From positions 1-44,114 of the forward strand of contig JAGVYP010000036.1 of assembly GCA_018303205.1 (NCBI GenBank): 44,114 nucleotides of DNA, in the 5' to 3' direction. The notes below the pieces were generated by a model. That model worked only from the letters and a program-made list of their open reading frames with translations. It made no database searches and was not told where the DNA came from. The DNA is from Candidatus Woesearchaeota archaeon (GTDB taxonomy: Archaea; Nanobdellota; Nanobdellia; Woesearchaeales; JAGWAF01). A program made the position numbers and the translations under genes. Shown here one piece after another: positions 8,276 through 16,254 of the stretch. Position 1 is the stretch's first letter. Every line of letters starts with the position of its first letter.

Positions 8276-9283
8276 ATGGGGGTTCTCGTAACGGGCGGAG
8301 CTGGATTTATTGGGTCATGGGTAAGCAAAGCTTTGCTTGAACAAGGAGAAGAAGTTATTCTCATTGATGATTTTAATGATTTTAATTACAAAAGTACCTT
8401 AAAGGATGATCGCATTCGTATTTTGCTTAATGAATCAAAATATCGTCGAAAGAAAAGGTATCATTCTTCTGACAAGAAATTATGGATTTATCATGCTGAT
8501 ATCAGAGATGAAAAAAAACTTAGGGATATTGCAAAACAGCATAAGATAGAAAAGATTTGCCATCTGGGAGCAAGAGCAGGCGTAAGAAGATCATTACAAT
8601 ATCCTAAAGTGTATTATGACGTGAACATTTTTGGAACGCTTAATGTATTTCAATTGGCTGTTCAGCAAAAGATCCCTTCTCTTGTTTATGCATCTTCCTC
8701 TTCTGTGTATGGCGGTGTGAAGGAACTACCTTTCAAAGAAACGATGAAGATAGATAATCCTCTTTCTCCTTATGCTGCAACCAAGAAAGCAGGTGAGGAA
8801 ATGGCTGCTGTTTTCCATAATTTATATGGAATCAACATGACAGGACTTCGTTTTTTTACCGTCTATGGACCCTGGGGAAGACCGGATATGGCTTTGTACG
8901 AATTTACTGAAAAGATTATTGCTGGAAAACCCATTCCTGTGTATAACCAAGGAGATATGCAGAGGGATTTTACCTATGTTACTGATATTGTCCAAGGTGT
9001 GATCAAAGCACTAGAAAAACCCTATCCCTATGAAATTTTTAATCTGGGAAATGCAAGAACAGAAAAGCTTTCCACTTTTATTGCTTGTATTGAAAAAGAA
9101 CTGGGTAAAAAAGCAGAAAAAATATTGCTCCCCTTACAACCAGGGGATGTTCCTAAAACCTCTGCAGATATTAGTAAAGCGAGGAAACTTTTAGGATATC
9201 AGCCTCGTACAACGATAGAGCAGGGAATTGCTGCATTTGTCGAATGGTATAAAGAATATCACAAGATCAAGGACGCCCGATAG
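8276..9283 (+). CDS. UDP-glucuronate/UDP-N-acetylglucosaminuronate 4-epimerase-like SDR
   Basis: The product is 335 aa, an extended short-chain dehydrogenase. The NAD loop GGAGFIG is at residues 7-13, SSSSVYGG holds the catalytic Ser, and the Y166-x-x-x-K170 pair is present. The segment IDDFNDFNYKSTLK is typical of the UDP-glucuronate 4-epimerase group (GAE/CapI/LpsL/WbpP-like). It starts 3 nt after the dehydrogenase stop. The dehydrogenase-plus-epimerase pair suggests conversion of a UDP-GlcNAc- or UDP-Glc-type sugar to the galacto-uronate, as in the TviB/TviC pair. The last 17 nt overlap the convergent UDP-glucose dehydrogenase gene. Confidence 0.85.
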   Translation: MGVLVTGGAGFIGSWVSKALLEQGEEVILIDDFNDFNYKSTLKDDRIRILLNESKYRRKKRYHSSDKKLWIYHADIRDEKKLRDIAKQHKIEKICHLGARAGVRRSLQYPKVYYDVNIFGTLNVFQLAVQQKIPSLVYASSSSVYGGVKELPFKETMKIDNPLSPYAATKKAGEEMAAVFHNLYGINMTGLRFFTVYGPWGRPDMALYEFTEKIIAGKPIPVYNQGDMQRDFTYVTDIVQGVIKALEKPYPYEIFNLGNARTEKLSTFIACIEKELGKKAEKILLPLQPGDVPKTSADISKARKLLGYQPRTTIEQGIAAFVEWYKEYHKIKDAR

Positions 9284-10568
9284 AAACATAGATAAAACCC
9301 GATTTTCTTATTTCTTCTGGTTCATAGATATTTCGCGCATCAAGAATAAAAGGCTGTTTCATCAGACTTTTCATTTTTTCCTTATCTAATTCTCTAAAAG
9401 TATTCCATTCTGTAATGATGATGAGCGCATCAGCTCCTTCTAATGCTTCATAGGGAGTTTGCGCGTAATGAAGAGAAGGAAAGAGAGCTTTGGTTGCAAG
9501 CATCGCTTCAGGATCAAATACTCGAACTTGAGCTTGTTCTTTGAGAAGGAAACGGATAATGTCAAGAGACGGAGCTTCCCTAATATCATCTGTTTTTGGT
9601 TTAAACGCGATACCCCAAAGTGCAATGGTTTTTCCTGATAAATGGGGAATTTGTTTTTTGAGTTTTTCACAGACAAAAATGCGTTGTTCTTGATTTACTT
9701 TATCAACTGCCTCTAAGATACGGAAAGGAGACCCTTCTGTTTTTCCTTGATGTAGTATTCCTTTAATATCTTTAGGAAAGCAGCTTCCTCCATAACCCAG
9801 GCCTGCTTGTAAAAATCTTGGTCCTATACGCTGATCAAGACCAATGCCTTTTGCAACTGCTTTAATATCTGCTCCTACTTTTTCGCAAAAACGTGCAAAT
9901 TCATTCATAAAAGAGATTCTTGTTGCGAGCATCGCATTACCTGCATACTTAATGACTTCCGCACTTTTAACATCAGTAAAAATAAGAGGTTGAGTAGGAC
10001 GAGTAATGCCTTTATACAATTGTTCCATAATGCTTTTTGCTTTCTCGTCAGAAGTTCCTACAATAACCCTATCAGGGTGTAAGAAATCTTGAACTGCTGA
10101 TCCTTCTCGTAAGAATTCAGGATTGGAAACAACCGAGAAAGAAACTTTATTTTTTTGATGTCTTTTAATAATTTCAGTTACCCTGTCTGCAGTACCCACA
10201 GGAACCGTGCTTTTATTAGCGATAACTGCATAGTGAGAAAGATGTTTTCCAATGGTTTCTGCAACAGCATCTACATACTGCAGATCCACAGAACCATCTT
10301 CTGCAGAAGGGGTTCCTACAGCAATAAAGATAACCTCTGCTTCCAAGAGTGCAGAAACTGCATCTGTAGTAAAAAAAAGACGTTGTTCACGTACATTGCG
10401 CGTGAGTAATTCAGGTAATCCAGGCTCAAAAAGAGGAACACTTCCTTTTTTCAATTTTTGGATCTTTTGATTATCAATATCGACGCAAGTAACATCATTT
10501 CCCAGATCAGCAAGGCAAGTACCTGCAACTAAGCCAACATACCCTGTTCCAAAAATAGTAATACGCAT
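9267..10568 (-). CDS. ugd: UDP-glucose 6-dehydrogenase
   Basis: The product is 433 aa and oxidises UDP-glucose to UDP-glucuronate with two NAD. The sequence shows GTGYVGLVAG at the N-terminus, NPEFLREGSA and VKYAGNAMLA. The catalytic cysteine is C263 in GYGGSCFPKD, and GIAFKPKTDDIREAPS is in the UDP-binding domain. This is the UDP-glucose branch (AglM-like), distinct from the WbpO/TviB-type paralogue encoded at 6983-8272, so the locus has two different uronate-forming enzymes. It is convergent with the epimerase gene. ATG 10568 is 27.5 nt from a TATA-like octamer, consistent with a leaderless, separately transcribed unit. Confidence 0.92.
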   Translation of the reverse strand: MRITIFGTGYVGLVAGTCLADLGNDVTCVDIDNQKIQKLKKGSVPLFEPGLPELLTRNVREQRLFFTTDAVSALLEAEVIFIAVGTPSAEDGSVDLQYVDAVAETIGKHLSHYAVIANKSTVPVGTADRVTEIIKRHQKNKVSFSVVSNPEFLREGSAVQDFLHPDRVIVGTSDEKAKSIMEQLYKGITRPTQPLIFTDVKSAEVIKYAGNAMLATRISFMNEFARFCEKVGADIKAVAKGIGLDQRIGPRFLQAGLGYGGSCFPKDIKGILHQGKTEGSPFRILEAVDKVNQEQRIFVCEKLKKQIPHLSGKTIALWGIAFKPKTDDIREAPSLDIIRFLLKEQAQVRVFDPEAMLATKALFPSLHYAQTPYEALEGADALIIITEWNTFRELDKEKMKSLMKQPFILDARNIYEPEEIRKSGFIYVSIGRP

Positions 10569-10591
10569 ACGTTTGAGCTGAAGAGCAAGGG

Positions 10592-10599
10592 TATAAAAA
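10592..10599 (-). promoter_or_regulatory. TATA-like box for ugd
   Basis: On the minus strand this reads TTTTTATA, centred 27.5 nt before the ugd ATG at 10568. That spacing predicts a leaderless transcript. Confidence 0.5.
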
Positions 10600-10840
10600 G
10601 ATTGTGGAGATCTGATCCTGTTTGAGACAATAGAAAATATTTCTTTTTATGATTTTTTCTTTTGATATTTTATATTATTTTATTTTTTATTTATCTTTTT
10701 ATCTGTTAAAGATCATTTAAAAAATTATTTTAGAAATGGAAGAAATAGAAAATTCAAAAATAGTAAATAGTATAAGATATAAAAAATGAAAATGAATTGA
10801 GAAGAGTATTCAAAAAAGAGAGAATGATGAAGATTTCTTA

Positions 10841-11677
10841 CTATGAAAATAGAACACGTTTTATTCCTGAAAAAAGAGAAGAAAGTTTATGATACGGCTG
10901 TTTTTGAAGTGAACAACAATTCCAGAAGAGAACGTGTGAGAGATTATTTTCAATGCCATGCACCTGAAGTGAAGAAGGGTGATGAAGCATGACTTTTCTA
11001 AAACTTGGCAAAAGATTTTGGGGAGTAATATATTTTGAGGGTATTTTTGTGTGAAGAAGAAGTCCTATCTTGGTATGCTCTTGACGATATCTTCCATGAA
11101 GATCAGAACTTCCAAAGCAAGGTAACCCCTGTTCTTTGGCAAAGGTTTTTACACGAAGATTATCAGACAACCAGGAACTGGAAACTTGAGCATTTTGTTC
11201 TACTCCTAAAGGCTGATGAGGAAATCTTTTTTTCATAGCAAGAATATTTTCTTTTCCACAACCATGAAAAAAAGAAGTGAAAGGATGAGCAAAAACAGCA
11301 ATTCCCCCTTGTGAAAAGGTTTTTTGAAGTGTAGTTGTAAGAGGAAGGTTGGGAGGAACAGCTTTTTGAATACCCCAGAGAAGAACATGTCCTTGTTGGG
11401 AAGTGACTTCTTCTCCTTTGATAACAAAAATTTTTTTATTATTTTTTTTAATGAGAAGTATATTTTTTTCTTGGGGATAAATTTTCCAATCTGAAGAAAG
11501 AATCTTTTTTCCATGAGAATCTTTGTTTTCTGAAAGCAGATCAAAGGTAAGAGTGGTGTTATAATCAGTAAAACTTATTGCATCTAATTTTCTTTGGAGA
11601 GCGCAGCGAAGTGTTTCTTCTAATCTTTCAGGAGGAACATGTACTTGACCATCAAAAGAAAAAAAAGATACTGCCAT
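10841..11677 (-). CDS. PHP-domain-like protein with altered metal ligands
   Basis: The product is 278 aa and shows the motif order of PHP-fold phosphoesterases: FDGQVH at 8-13, TDYN at 37-40, GEEV at 88-91, AHPF at 130-133 and SSDLHG near 195. In active PHP enzymes the first motif is DxHxH and the second TDH. Here the first His of HxH is Gln11 and the His of TDH is Tyr39, while GEE, HP and SDLHG are kept. It may bind fewer metals, or have lost catalysis and act as a sensor. A second PHP protein in this window (19712-20671) keeps all motifs. The tail beyond ~210 is Ser- and Leu-rich and unassigned. It is monocistronic, with a TATA-like box 25.5 nt before ATG 11677. Confidence 0.6.
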   Translation of the reverse strand: MAVSFFSFDGQVHVPPERLEETLRCALQRKLDAISFTDYNTTLTFDLLSENKDSHGKKILSSDWKIYPQEKNILLIKKNNKKIFVIKGEEVTSQQGHVLLWGIQKAVPPNLPLTTTLQKTFSQGGIAVFAHPFTSFFHGCGKENILAMKKRFPHQPLGVEQNAQVSSSWLSDNLRVKTFAKEQGLPCFGSSDLHGRYRQEHTKIGLLLHTKIPSKYITPQNLLPSFRKVMLHHPSSLQVHGIENNLSHVLFWNCCSLQKQPYHKLSSLFSGIKRVLFS

Positions 11678-11698
11678 TAGCTTTTTGGGATGTTCTTA

Positions 11699-11706
11699 TT
11701 TTTAAA
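11699..11706 (-). promoter_or_regulatory. TATA-like box for the PHP-like gene
   Basis: On the minus strand this reads TTTAAAAA, centred 25.5 nt before ATG 11677. Leaderless transcription is inferred from the spacing. Confidence 0.45.
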
Positions 11707-11849
11707 GGTAGAGGTCGTCTGTGACTATGTGGTGTGTTCTTAATTTTATTTTATTATTTTTATTACAAAGAACAAAAAAAGAAGAAAAAGGACACAAGAA
11801 TATAAAAAAAATAAATTGACAAAGAAAAAAAGAGCGAAAAACCGTTATC

Positions 11850-11857
11850 TTTAAATA
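11850..11857 (+). promoter_or_regulatory. TATA box setting the start of the YjeF_N-like gene
   Basis: TTTAAATA is centred at 11853.5, which is 26.5 nt before ATG 11880. The other in-frame ATG at 11862 is only 8 nt from the box and would lie upstream of the transcript, so this element decides the start. Confidence 0.6.
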
Positions 11858-11879
11858 GCGTATGAAAATAGCTTGCGTT

Positions 11880-12479
11880 ATGATTACAGTCCAAGAGTTA
11901 GAAGCTTTAAAGAAGCTTACCTGCGAAACAGGAGGAAGGTCTAGAGAAGACATTATGGAATCTGCGGGATGGGCTATTTACACCATCATGACCCAAAGGT
12001 ACCCTGATCTCGGAAAGAAAAAAATAGTGGCGATATGCGATGGGAGTGAAGAAGGAGGCTATGGTTTAGTGTTTGCTCATTTCTTGGATGAAAATTTTGT
12101 TGATGTCAAAATCCTGATTACTGAGAAAGTACTAGAACCTTCTACCCAAGCAAAAACAGAACGCATGCGCAAAGAAATTATGTGCAAAGATACTGGAGAA
12201 TTTTTAGAGCATCTTGAAAAAGCAGATTTAGTAATTGATGCATCAAAACATATGGATCGTTCGCTTATGGAGAAGATCAATGCGTCATCTGCAGAGATTA
12301 TCTCAGTAGAAGCACCCTCTGGTATTGATTTACGAAAAGAAAAAATAATGTTGCCCCATATTGATGCTGATTTGATTTTAACCATGCATGACATAAAACC
12401 CGCATTGGAAACATTAAAAGAAAAAGTAGTTATTTTAGATTTAGGATTAGCAGATTATAGCGTCGAGAGTGAAACCTAA
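11880..12479 (+). CDS. YjeF_N-domain protein (NAD(P)HX epimerase-like), atypical active site
   Basis: The product is 199 aa, and the opening MITVQELEALKKLTC and GRSREDIMESAGWAIY match the N-terminal YjeF domain. This domain epimerises damaged R-NAD(P)HX to the S form (NnrE/NAXE). Later segments VIDASKH and EAPSGIDL fit the family. The phosphate/nucleotide loop normally reads G-N-N-G-G-D-G, but here it reads D-G-S-E-E-G-G-Y-G. The Asn and Asp positions have therefore changed, and epimerase activity is doubtful. No ADP/ATP-dependent dehydratase (YjeF_C) domain is fused. The stop overlaps the ATG of the ferredoxin gene (TAATG), so the two are cotranslated. Confidence 0.65.
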   Translation: MITVQELEALKKLTCETGGRSREDIMESAGWAIYTIMTQRYPDLGKKKIVAICDGSEEGGYGLVFAHFLDENFVDVKILITEKVLEPSTQAKTERMRKEIMCKDTGEFLEHLEKADLVIDASKHMDRSLMEKINASSAEIISVEAPSGIDLRKEKIMLPHIDADLILTMHDIKPALETLKEKVVILDLGLADYSVESET

Positions 12480-12730
12480 TGCCACGATATAAGATTACGT
12501 ATGACAAGGAAAAGTGCATAGGGGCAATGACGTGTGTAGCAAATTCTCCAGACAGCTGGGAATATGATGGGGATAGGAAAGTAAATTTGAAAGGAGCGGT
12601 ATTTAATAAGGAAACACAAAAGTATGAGCTCATTATTGAATCAAATGATGATCGCTTTGAAAAAGATATGGACGCTGCGACAGGCTGCCCTGTGGATGGC
12701 GTAATAAAAATAGAAAGATTAGATGATTAA
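12479..12730 (+). CDS. Single-cluster ferredoxin with three cysteines
   Basis: The product is 83 aa with C13-x-x-A16-x-x-C19 and C70-P, the layout of archaeal and actinobacterial ferredoxins. The second cysteine of the usual C-x-x-C-x-x-C is Ala16, so only three cysteine ligands are present. This predicts a [3Fe-4S] cluster, or a [4Fe-4S] cluster with a non-Cys ligand. The role is small-carrier electron transfer. It is translationally coupled to the YjeF_N-like protein. The next gene, on the opposite strand, is a B12-binding radical SAM enzyme, a plausible partner needing low-potential electrons. The second ferredoxin (40967-41221) keeps four ligands. Confidence 0.85.
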   Translation: MPRYKITYDKEKCIGAMTCVANSPDSWEYDGDRKVNLKGAVFNKETQKYELIIESNDDRFEKDMDAATGCPVDGVIKIERLDD

Positions 12731-12732
12731 GA

Positions 12733-12740
12733 AAATATAT
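12733..12740 (+). promoter_or_regulatory. TATA-like element upstream of structured RNA copy 1
   Basis: AAATATAT is centred at 12736.5, 24.5-26.5 nt before the first paired bases (12761-12763) of the structured element. That spacing would place transcription initiation at the foot of the outer stem. The region is AT-rich, so this alone is weak. Confidence 0.35.
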
Positions 12741-12760
12741 TCTTGGACTACTGCCTCCTC

Positions 12761-12876
12761 TTTTTTGATGGTGTTGCCTTGTAGTAATAACTAGGAGAAC
12801 AGCCGATTCATGCAGGCTGTTCGACGCGAATGCTCCGATCAACGGAGGAGTAAATCTACGCAACACCATCAAAAGA
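12761..12876 (+). ncRNA. Structured RNA candidate, copy 1 (three-way junction)
   Basis: The outer stem pairs 12763-12777 with 12860-12874 without mismatch, and a U-G then U-A pair extend it. After a CTT bulge (12778-12780) the stem continues as GTAG 12781-12784 with CTAC 12856-12859. Hairpin 2 is GAACAGCC 12797-12804 with 12815-12822, loop GATTCATGCA. Hairpin 3 is TGCTCC 12831-12836 with 12847-12852, loop GATCAACGGA. Both loops and the bulge recur exactly at 34970-35076 (minus strand), while the stem sequences differ yet stay paired. Two G-U pairs that would be C-A on the other strand favour plus-strand transcription. It lies between a ferredoxin gene and a convergent radical SAM gene, upstream of no CDS, so it is not an obvious leader. 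Confidence 0.65.
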
Positions 12877-12948
12877 TGTAATTTAAGAGCGTTTTATAAT
12901 TGTTACATTCTCGAGAAGATTCATGAATAAAAAAATAAATAAAAGGGA

Positions 12949-14484
12949 TTACGCTTCTGCTTTTTCTACGTCAAGAAGTTCAGATTCTGGAATAAGTTCA
13001 GCAACTTCATCTTTTCCTCTGCTGCGCATATTCTTAATGGTAAAGCCTACCAAAGCTCCTCCTGCTCGAGTTAAACGCACAACGTCACGCAAAGTACTTT
13101 GTTTAAGGAGGCGTTTTAAGATGTATCCTGGTCTGAAGTAAAATTTGCGGTACGCTTGATCAAAATAAGAAGTAATGACATGGGAGGGTAATCCACAAAT
13201 GAGCTCACTGAAATTTGCTGTTTCAAGCGTTTTTTCAATGTCATAGGCAGAGAAATCTTGTTTGAGCTTTAACTTGTCTTTGACTAAATCCCAGAGCTCT
13301 GTTCCTGGGTAAGGAGTAGTAATGTTAAATGATGCATAGGTAGGGTCAATTTCGAGTACAAAATTGATGGTTTGCTGAATCGTTTCCTCAGTTTCCCCAG
13401 GATTTCCCATCATGATATGAGCTACGGTGTCTATTTTATGTTTCTTGCAGAGTGCAAAGGTTGTTCTGATTTGATCAAGCGTTTGTCCCTTTTTAATGTT
13501 ATTAAGGATTTGCTGTGATCCTGATTCTACACCAAATTTGATGAGATGACATCCTGTTTTTGCCATCCAGCCTAACATTTCATCATCAACGGTATTTACA
13601 CGCGCATTGACAATCCAAGTAATGTCGATATTTCTATTGATAAGTTCTTTACAGATCTCAAGGGTTCTGCGTTTGCTGAACGTGAAGGTTTCATCCCTGA
13701 AAAATATTTCTCTGATGCCATATTCTTTTACATTGCGCTCAATTTCATCAACTAAGCGTTTGGCTGACATTGCACGATATACTTTTCCATGGAGAACAAC
13801 AGCTGTACAATAAGTACAAAGTGCTGGACAACCTCTGGAAGATAACATCGTTGTATACGGTAATCTTTTTGCAAGAGGATTAAAGTATTCTGCATTGGGA
13901 ATAAGGGAAAGGTCTGCAAAGGGAAGCGCGTCAAGATTTTCTATAGGAGGTGCTCTGCCTGTTGTTTTTATTTCTCCTTCGGGAGTACGATACCCAATGC
14001 CAATAACCTTATTCAAGTTTTTTCCGCCCTGCTCAAGTTCAACGATAAGATTTCTTAAAGCAAGATCAGGATCTCCTAAAACAATATAATCAATAGCATG
14101 CTCTTGCAAAGTAGGTTTTGGCATGGTCGTAACATGGGTTCCAAAAAAGATGACATTGAGATCAGGATATCTTTTTTTAATTTCTTTAATACAATCAACA
14201 TCTGATGAGAAAGTAATCGTTGCTGTGCTGACACAGACATATTTTGGCTTTAATGCTGCAACGTCTTGCACAATTTTATCAAAATCAAATCCTAAACCCA
14301 TAGCATCAATGAGCTTTACTTCTCCTACTTCTTTCAGCGTTGCACCAACAACTGCAAGTGCTGTGGGAGGCCAATTGTAATTAGCTCTGCCTTTACACCA
14401 GCAGCCATAGAACGTATCACGAACTACTTTAGTGCCTTGTCGTGAAGGCGGATTGAGCAAGACAATGATCGGTTTTTCTGTCAT
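12949..14484 (-). CDS. B12-binding-domain radical SAM protein
   Basis: The product is 511 aa, with an N-terminal cobalamin-binding-type Rossmann domain (about residues 1-150). It opens with VLLNPPSRQG and has VSTATITFSSD and FGTHVTT. A radical SAM core carries C-P-A-L-C-T-Y-C (C-x3-C-x2-C) for the [4Fe-4S] cluster. Later segments FRDETFTF, KFGVESGSQ and MMGNPGETEE are typical of the BchE/P-methylase group. Members methylate unactivated carbons or rearrange rings, often on lipids, cofactors or sugars. The C-terminal ~100 residues are helical and basic. The substrate cannot be read from the sequence; the glycan/lipid setting suggests membrane-lipid or glycan-carrier modification. A ferredoxin gene faces it. 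Confidence 0.85.
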   Translation of the reverse strand: MTEKPIIVLLNPPSRQGTKVVRDTFYGCWCKGRANYNWPPTALAVVGATLKEVGEVKLIDAMGLGFDFDKIVQDVAALKPKYVCVSTATITFSSDVDCIKEIKKRYPDLNVIFFGTHVTTMPKPTLQEHAIDYIVLGDPDLALRNLIVELEQGGKNLNKVIGIGYRTPEGEIKTTGRAPPIENLDALPFADLSLIPNAEYFNPLAKRLPYTTMLSSRGCPALCTYCTAVVLHGKVYRAMSAKRLVDEIERNVKEYGIREIFFRDETFTFSKRRTLEICKELINRNIDITWIVNARVNTVDDEMLGWMAKTGCHLIKFGVESGSQQILNNIKKGQTLDQIRTTFALCKKHKIDTVAHIMMGNPGETEETIQQTINFVLEIDPTYASFNITTPYPGTELWDLVKDKLKLKQDFSAYDIEKTLETANFSELICGLPSHVITSYFDQAYRKFYFRPGYILKRLLKQSTLRDVVRLTRAGGALVGFTIKNMRSRGKDEVAELIPESELLDVEKAEA

Positions 14485-14516
14485 AGGATCTTCCTGATAG
14501 TGAAGGGGTGGGACAC

Positions 14517-14524
14517 TTTATAAA
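14517..14524 (-). promoter_or_regulatory. TATA-like palindrome upstream of the radical SAM gene
   Basis: TTTATAAA is centred 36.5 nt before ATG 14484. A start about 26 nt downstream gives a ~10-nt leader containing AGGAAG, a possible ribosome binding site. Confidence 0.4.
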
Positions 14525-14618
14525 GTTTTCGTATTGTCTTGACGATAAAAGTTAACAGGGTGAAGAAGAATAAGACCGAAAACAATATAAAGGAGTAATA
14601 AATCTTAATTATTAATTA

Positions 14619-14626
14619 TTTATATT
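14619..14626 (+). promoter_or_regulatory. TATA-like element upstream of the RHH/phosphodiesterase operon
   Basis: TTTATATT is centred ~35 nt before ATG 14658. A second AT-rich candidate near 14636 would instead give a leaderless mRNA. The two cannot be told apart here. Confidence 0.3.
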
Positions 14627-14657
14627 TATTGTAATTTATTGAGCGAATTGATTGAAC

Positions 14658-14879
14658 ATGGTATCCAAAACTAAAACAACAACAATATCTATTCCCACAA
14701 TGCTCGCTGAAAAAATACGAGAAAAATGCGAAGGAACAGGATTTAATTCAATTTCTAGCTATGTTACCTATGTACTCAGACAAGTCATTGCAGCTTATCC
14801 AAAAAAAGGAGAGCCAGGAAGCAAAGAAGAAACAGAACAAGTCAAAGAAAATCTAAAAGGACTAGGATACTTGAAGTAA
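14658..14879 (+). CDS. Ribbon-helix-helix protein with C-terminal LGY tail (copy 1)
   Basis: The product is 73 aa. KTKTTTISIPTMLAEKI gives the N-terminal beta ribbon and first helix, and FNSISSYVTYVLRQVI gives the turn and second helix of a ribbon-helix-helix (MetJ/Arc/CopG-type) fold. Such proteins dimerise to bind DNA or a partner protein. After a charged linker it ends VKENLKGLGYLK. The second RHH protein of the window (20675-20866) ends VKQRLKALGYID and also precedes an alkaline-phosphatase-superfamily enzyme. ATG 14658 is preferred to TTG 14652. The stop is 1 nt before the ATG of the phosphodiesterase, so the pair is surely cotranscribed. Confidence 0.7.
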   Translation: MVSKTKTTTISIPTMLAEKIREKCEGTGFNSISSYVTYVLRQVIAAYPKKGEPGSKEETEQVKENLKGLGYLK

Positions 14880-14880
14880 C

Positions 14881-16254
14881 ATGACAAAAGTATTTCTCTT
14901 TGGAATAGATGGTGCAACACCTGAACTTCTTTTCGGAGCATGGAAAAATGAACTTCCTCATCTAAAAAAACTTATGGAAAAGGGAAGCTATGCAAAAATG
15001 AACAGTACCATACCACCTATTACTATTGTTGCATGGAATGCAATGATTTCTGGAAAAGATCCTAGCGAAATAGGACTTTTTGGATACACCTTTAAAGACG
15101 ATCAAGGAGAACAACAAATTGTCACTTCAAAAAATAGAAAGTGTGAAGTGCTCTGGGACATTCTGGGAAGAGAAAAAAAACAAAGCATTGCACTCTATGT
15201 TCCATTAACTTATCCTGTGCATCCACTTAATGGCTGTATGGTGAGTGATTTTTTAACTCCAACCATTGAAAGTGAGTGTACATACCCTCCTGAACTGAAA
15301 GAAAAAATAAAAGGATATGGTAATACCAAAATTTTCTTTGATGTTGTTGTTGGATTAGGAGGACACAAAAGCTTATCACCACAAGAACTGATTGAAAGAA
15401 CATACACCATGACAGAGATGCAAATAAAACTACTCAAAGATCTTCTCGTAAACAAGCCCTGGGATTTTTTTATGACAGTCATGCTCGGCACAGACAGATT
15501 ACAACACATGCTCTGGAATCATTTTGATAAAACCCATAGACGTTATGTTAAGGATTCTCCGCATAAGAATGCATTAAAAGAATATTATATTTATTTAGAT
15601 AAAAAATTCGGAGAAATACTTTCCCTTCTTGATGAGGATACGATCATTATTGTTGCATCAGATCATGGTATGGTCAAACAAGAAGGAAAAATTAACATCA
15701 ATAACTGGCTCAATGAAGAAGGATACTTAGTATTCAAAAAGCCTCTTAAAGAAAAAACACGATTTCATACCAGCCATATTGATATGAACAAAACACTCGC
15801 ATGGGGAAGCGGAGCCTATCATGGAAGAATCTTTATCAACAAAGAAAAAGCAGGAAATGCATATGGAAAGATACGGGAAGAGATTATTAAAAAATTAAAA
15901 AAAATACCTGATGATCAAGGAAAACCCCTCAAAACAACCGTGTACAAGGCAGAGGAAATTTATAAGAATCCAAAACATCCTGACTGTCCTGATCTGACTG
16001 TTTATTTTGATGACTTGCGATGGTCTTCTAATCCTGACCTAGGACAAGAAGGACTATATTCTTGGGAAACTGCACTGGGTGCAGACAGTGCAGGGCATGC
16101 AAGACAAGGATGTTTTATTATTTATGGAAAAGGAATAAAACACAGAGGATTGATGAAAGACATTGATATCAGGCAAGTAGCACCCACCATCCTGAAATTG
16201 ATGAAAATTCCTGTTCCTAAAGATATGGTCATACCTTCACTGGAGGTAACCTAA
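14881..16254 (+). CDS. Alkaline-phosphatase-superfamily phosphodiesterase/phosphohydrolase (COG3379-like)
   Basis: The product is 457 aa, a predicted metal-dependent phosphohydrolase/phosphodiesterase of the alkaline phosphatase superfamily. The N-terminal FGIDGATPE supplies metal ligand D10, PPITIVAW has candidate nucleophile T48, and ASDHGM at 259-264 supplies the second metal site. SAGHARQG near residue 404 supplies a later His. No signal peptide or membrane segment is seen, so it is probably cytoplasmic. Related proteins act on phosphodiesters, sugar phosphates or phosphonates; the exact substrate is unknown. It follows an RHH gene by 1 nt and overlaps the following nucleotidyltransferase gene by TAATG, preceded by a strong GGAGGT ribosome binding site at 16242-16247. 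Confidence 0.8.
   Translation: MTKVFLFGIDGATPELLFGAWKNELPHLKKLMEKGSYAKMNSTIPPITIVAWNAMISGKDPSEIGLFGYTFKDDQGEQQIVTSKNRKCEVLWDILGREKKQSIALYVPLTYPVHPLNGCMVSDFLTPTIESECTYPPELKEKIKGYGNTKIFFDVVVGLGGHKSLSPQELIERTYTMTEMQIKLLKDLLVNKPWDFFMTVMLGTDRLQHMLWNHFDKTHRRYVKDSPHKNALKEYYIYLDKKFGEILSLLDEDTIIIVASDHGMVKQEGKININNWLNEEGYLVFKKPLKEKTRFHTSHIDMNKTLAWGSGAYHGRIFINKEKAGNAYGKIREEIIKKLKKIPDDQGKPLKTTVYKAEEIYKNPKHPDCPDLTVYFDDLRWSSNPDLGQEGLYSWETALGADSAGHARQGCFIIYGKGIKHRGLMKDIDIRQVAPTILKLMKIPVPKDMVIPSLEVT

Noticed and set aside
12805-12846. Kissing interaction between the two conserved 10-nt loops
   Set aside because: GATTCATGCA and GATCAACGGA have no complementary stretch longer than 3-4 nt.
12761-12876. Reading the structured element as a tRNA or a transposon end
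   Set aside because: There is no acceptor/T-arm arrangement or CCA-like end. The terminal stems differ in sequence between copies while staying paired, which a DNA transposon inverted repeat would not do.
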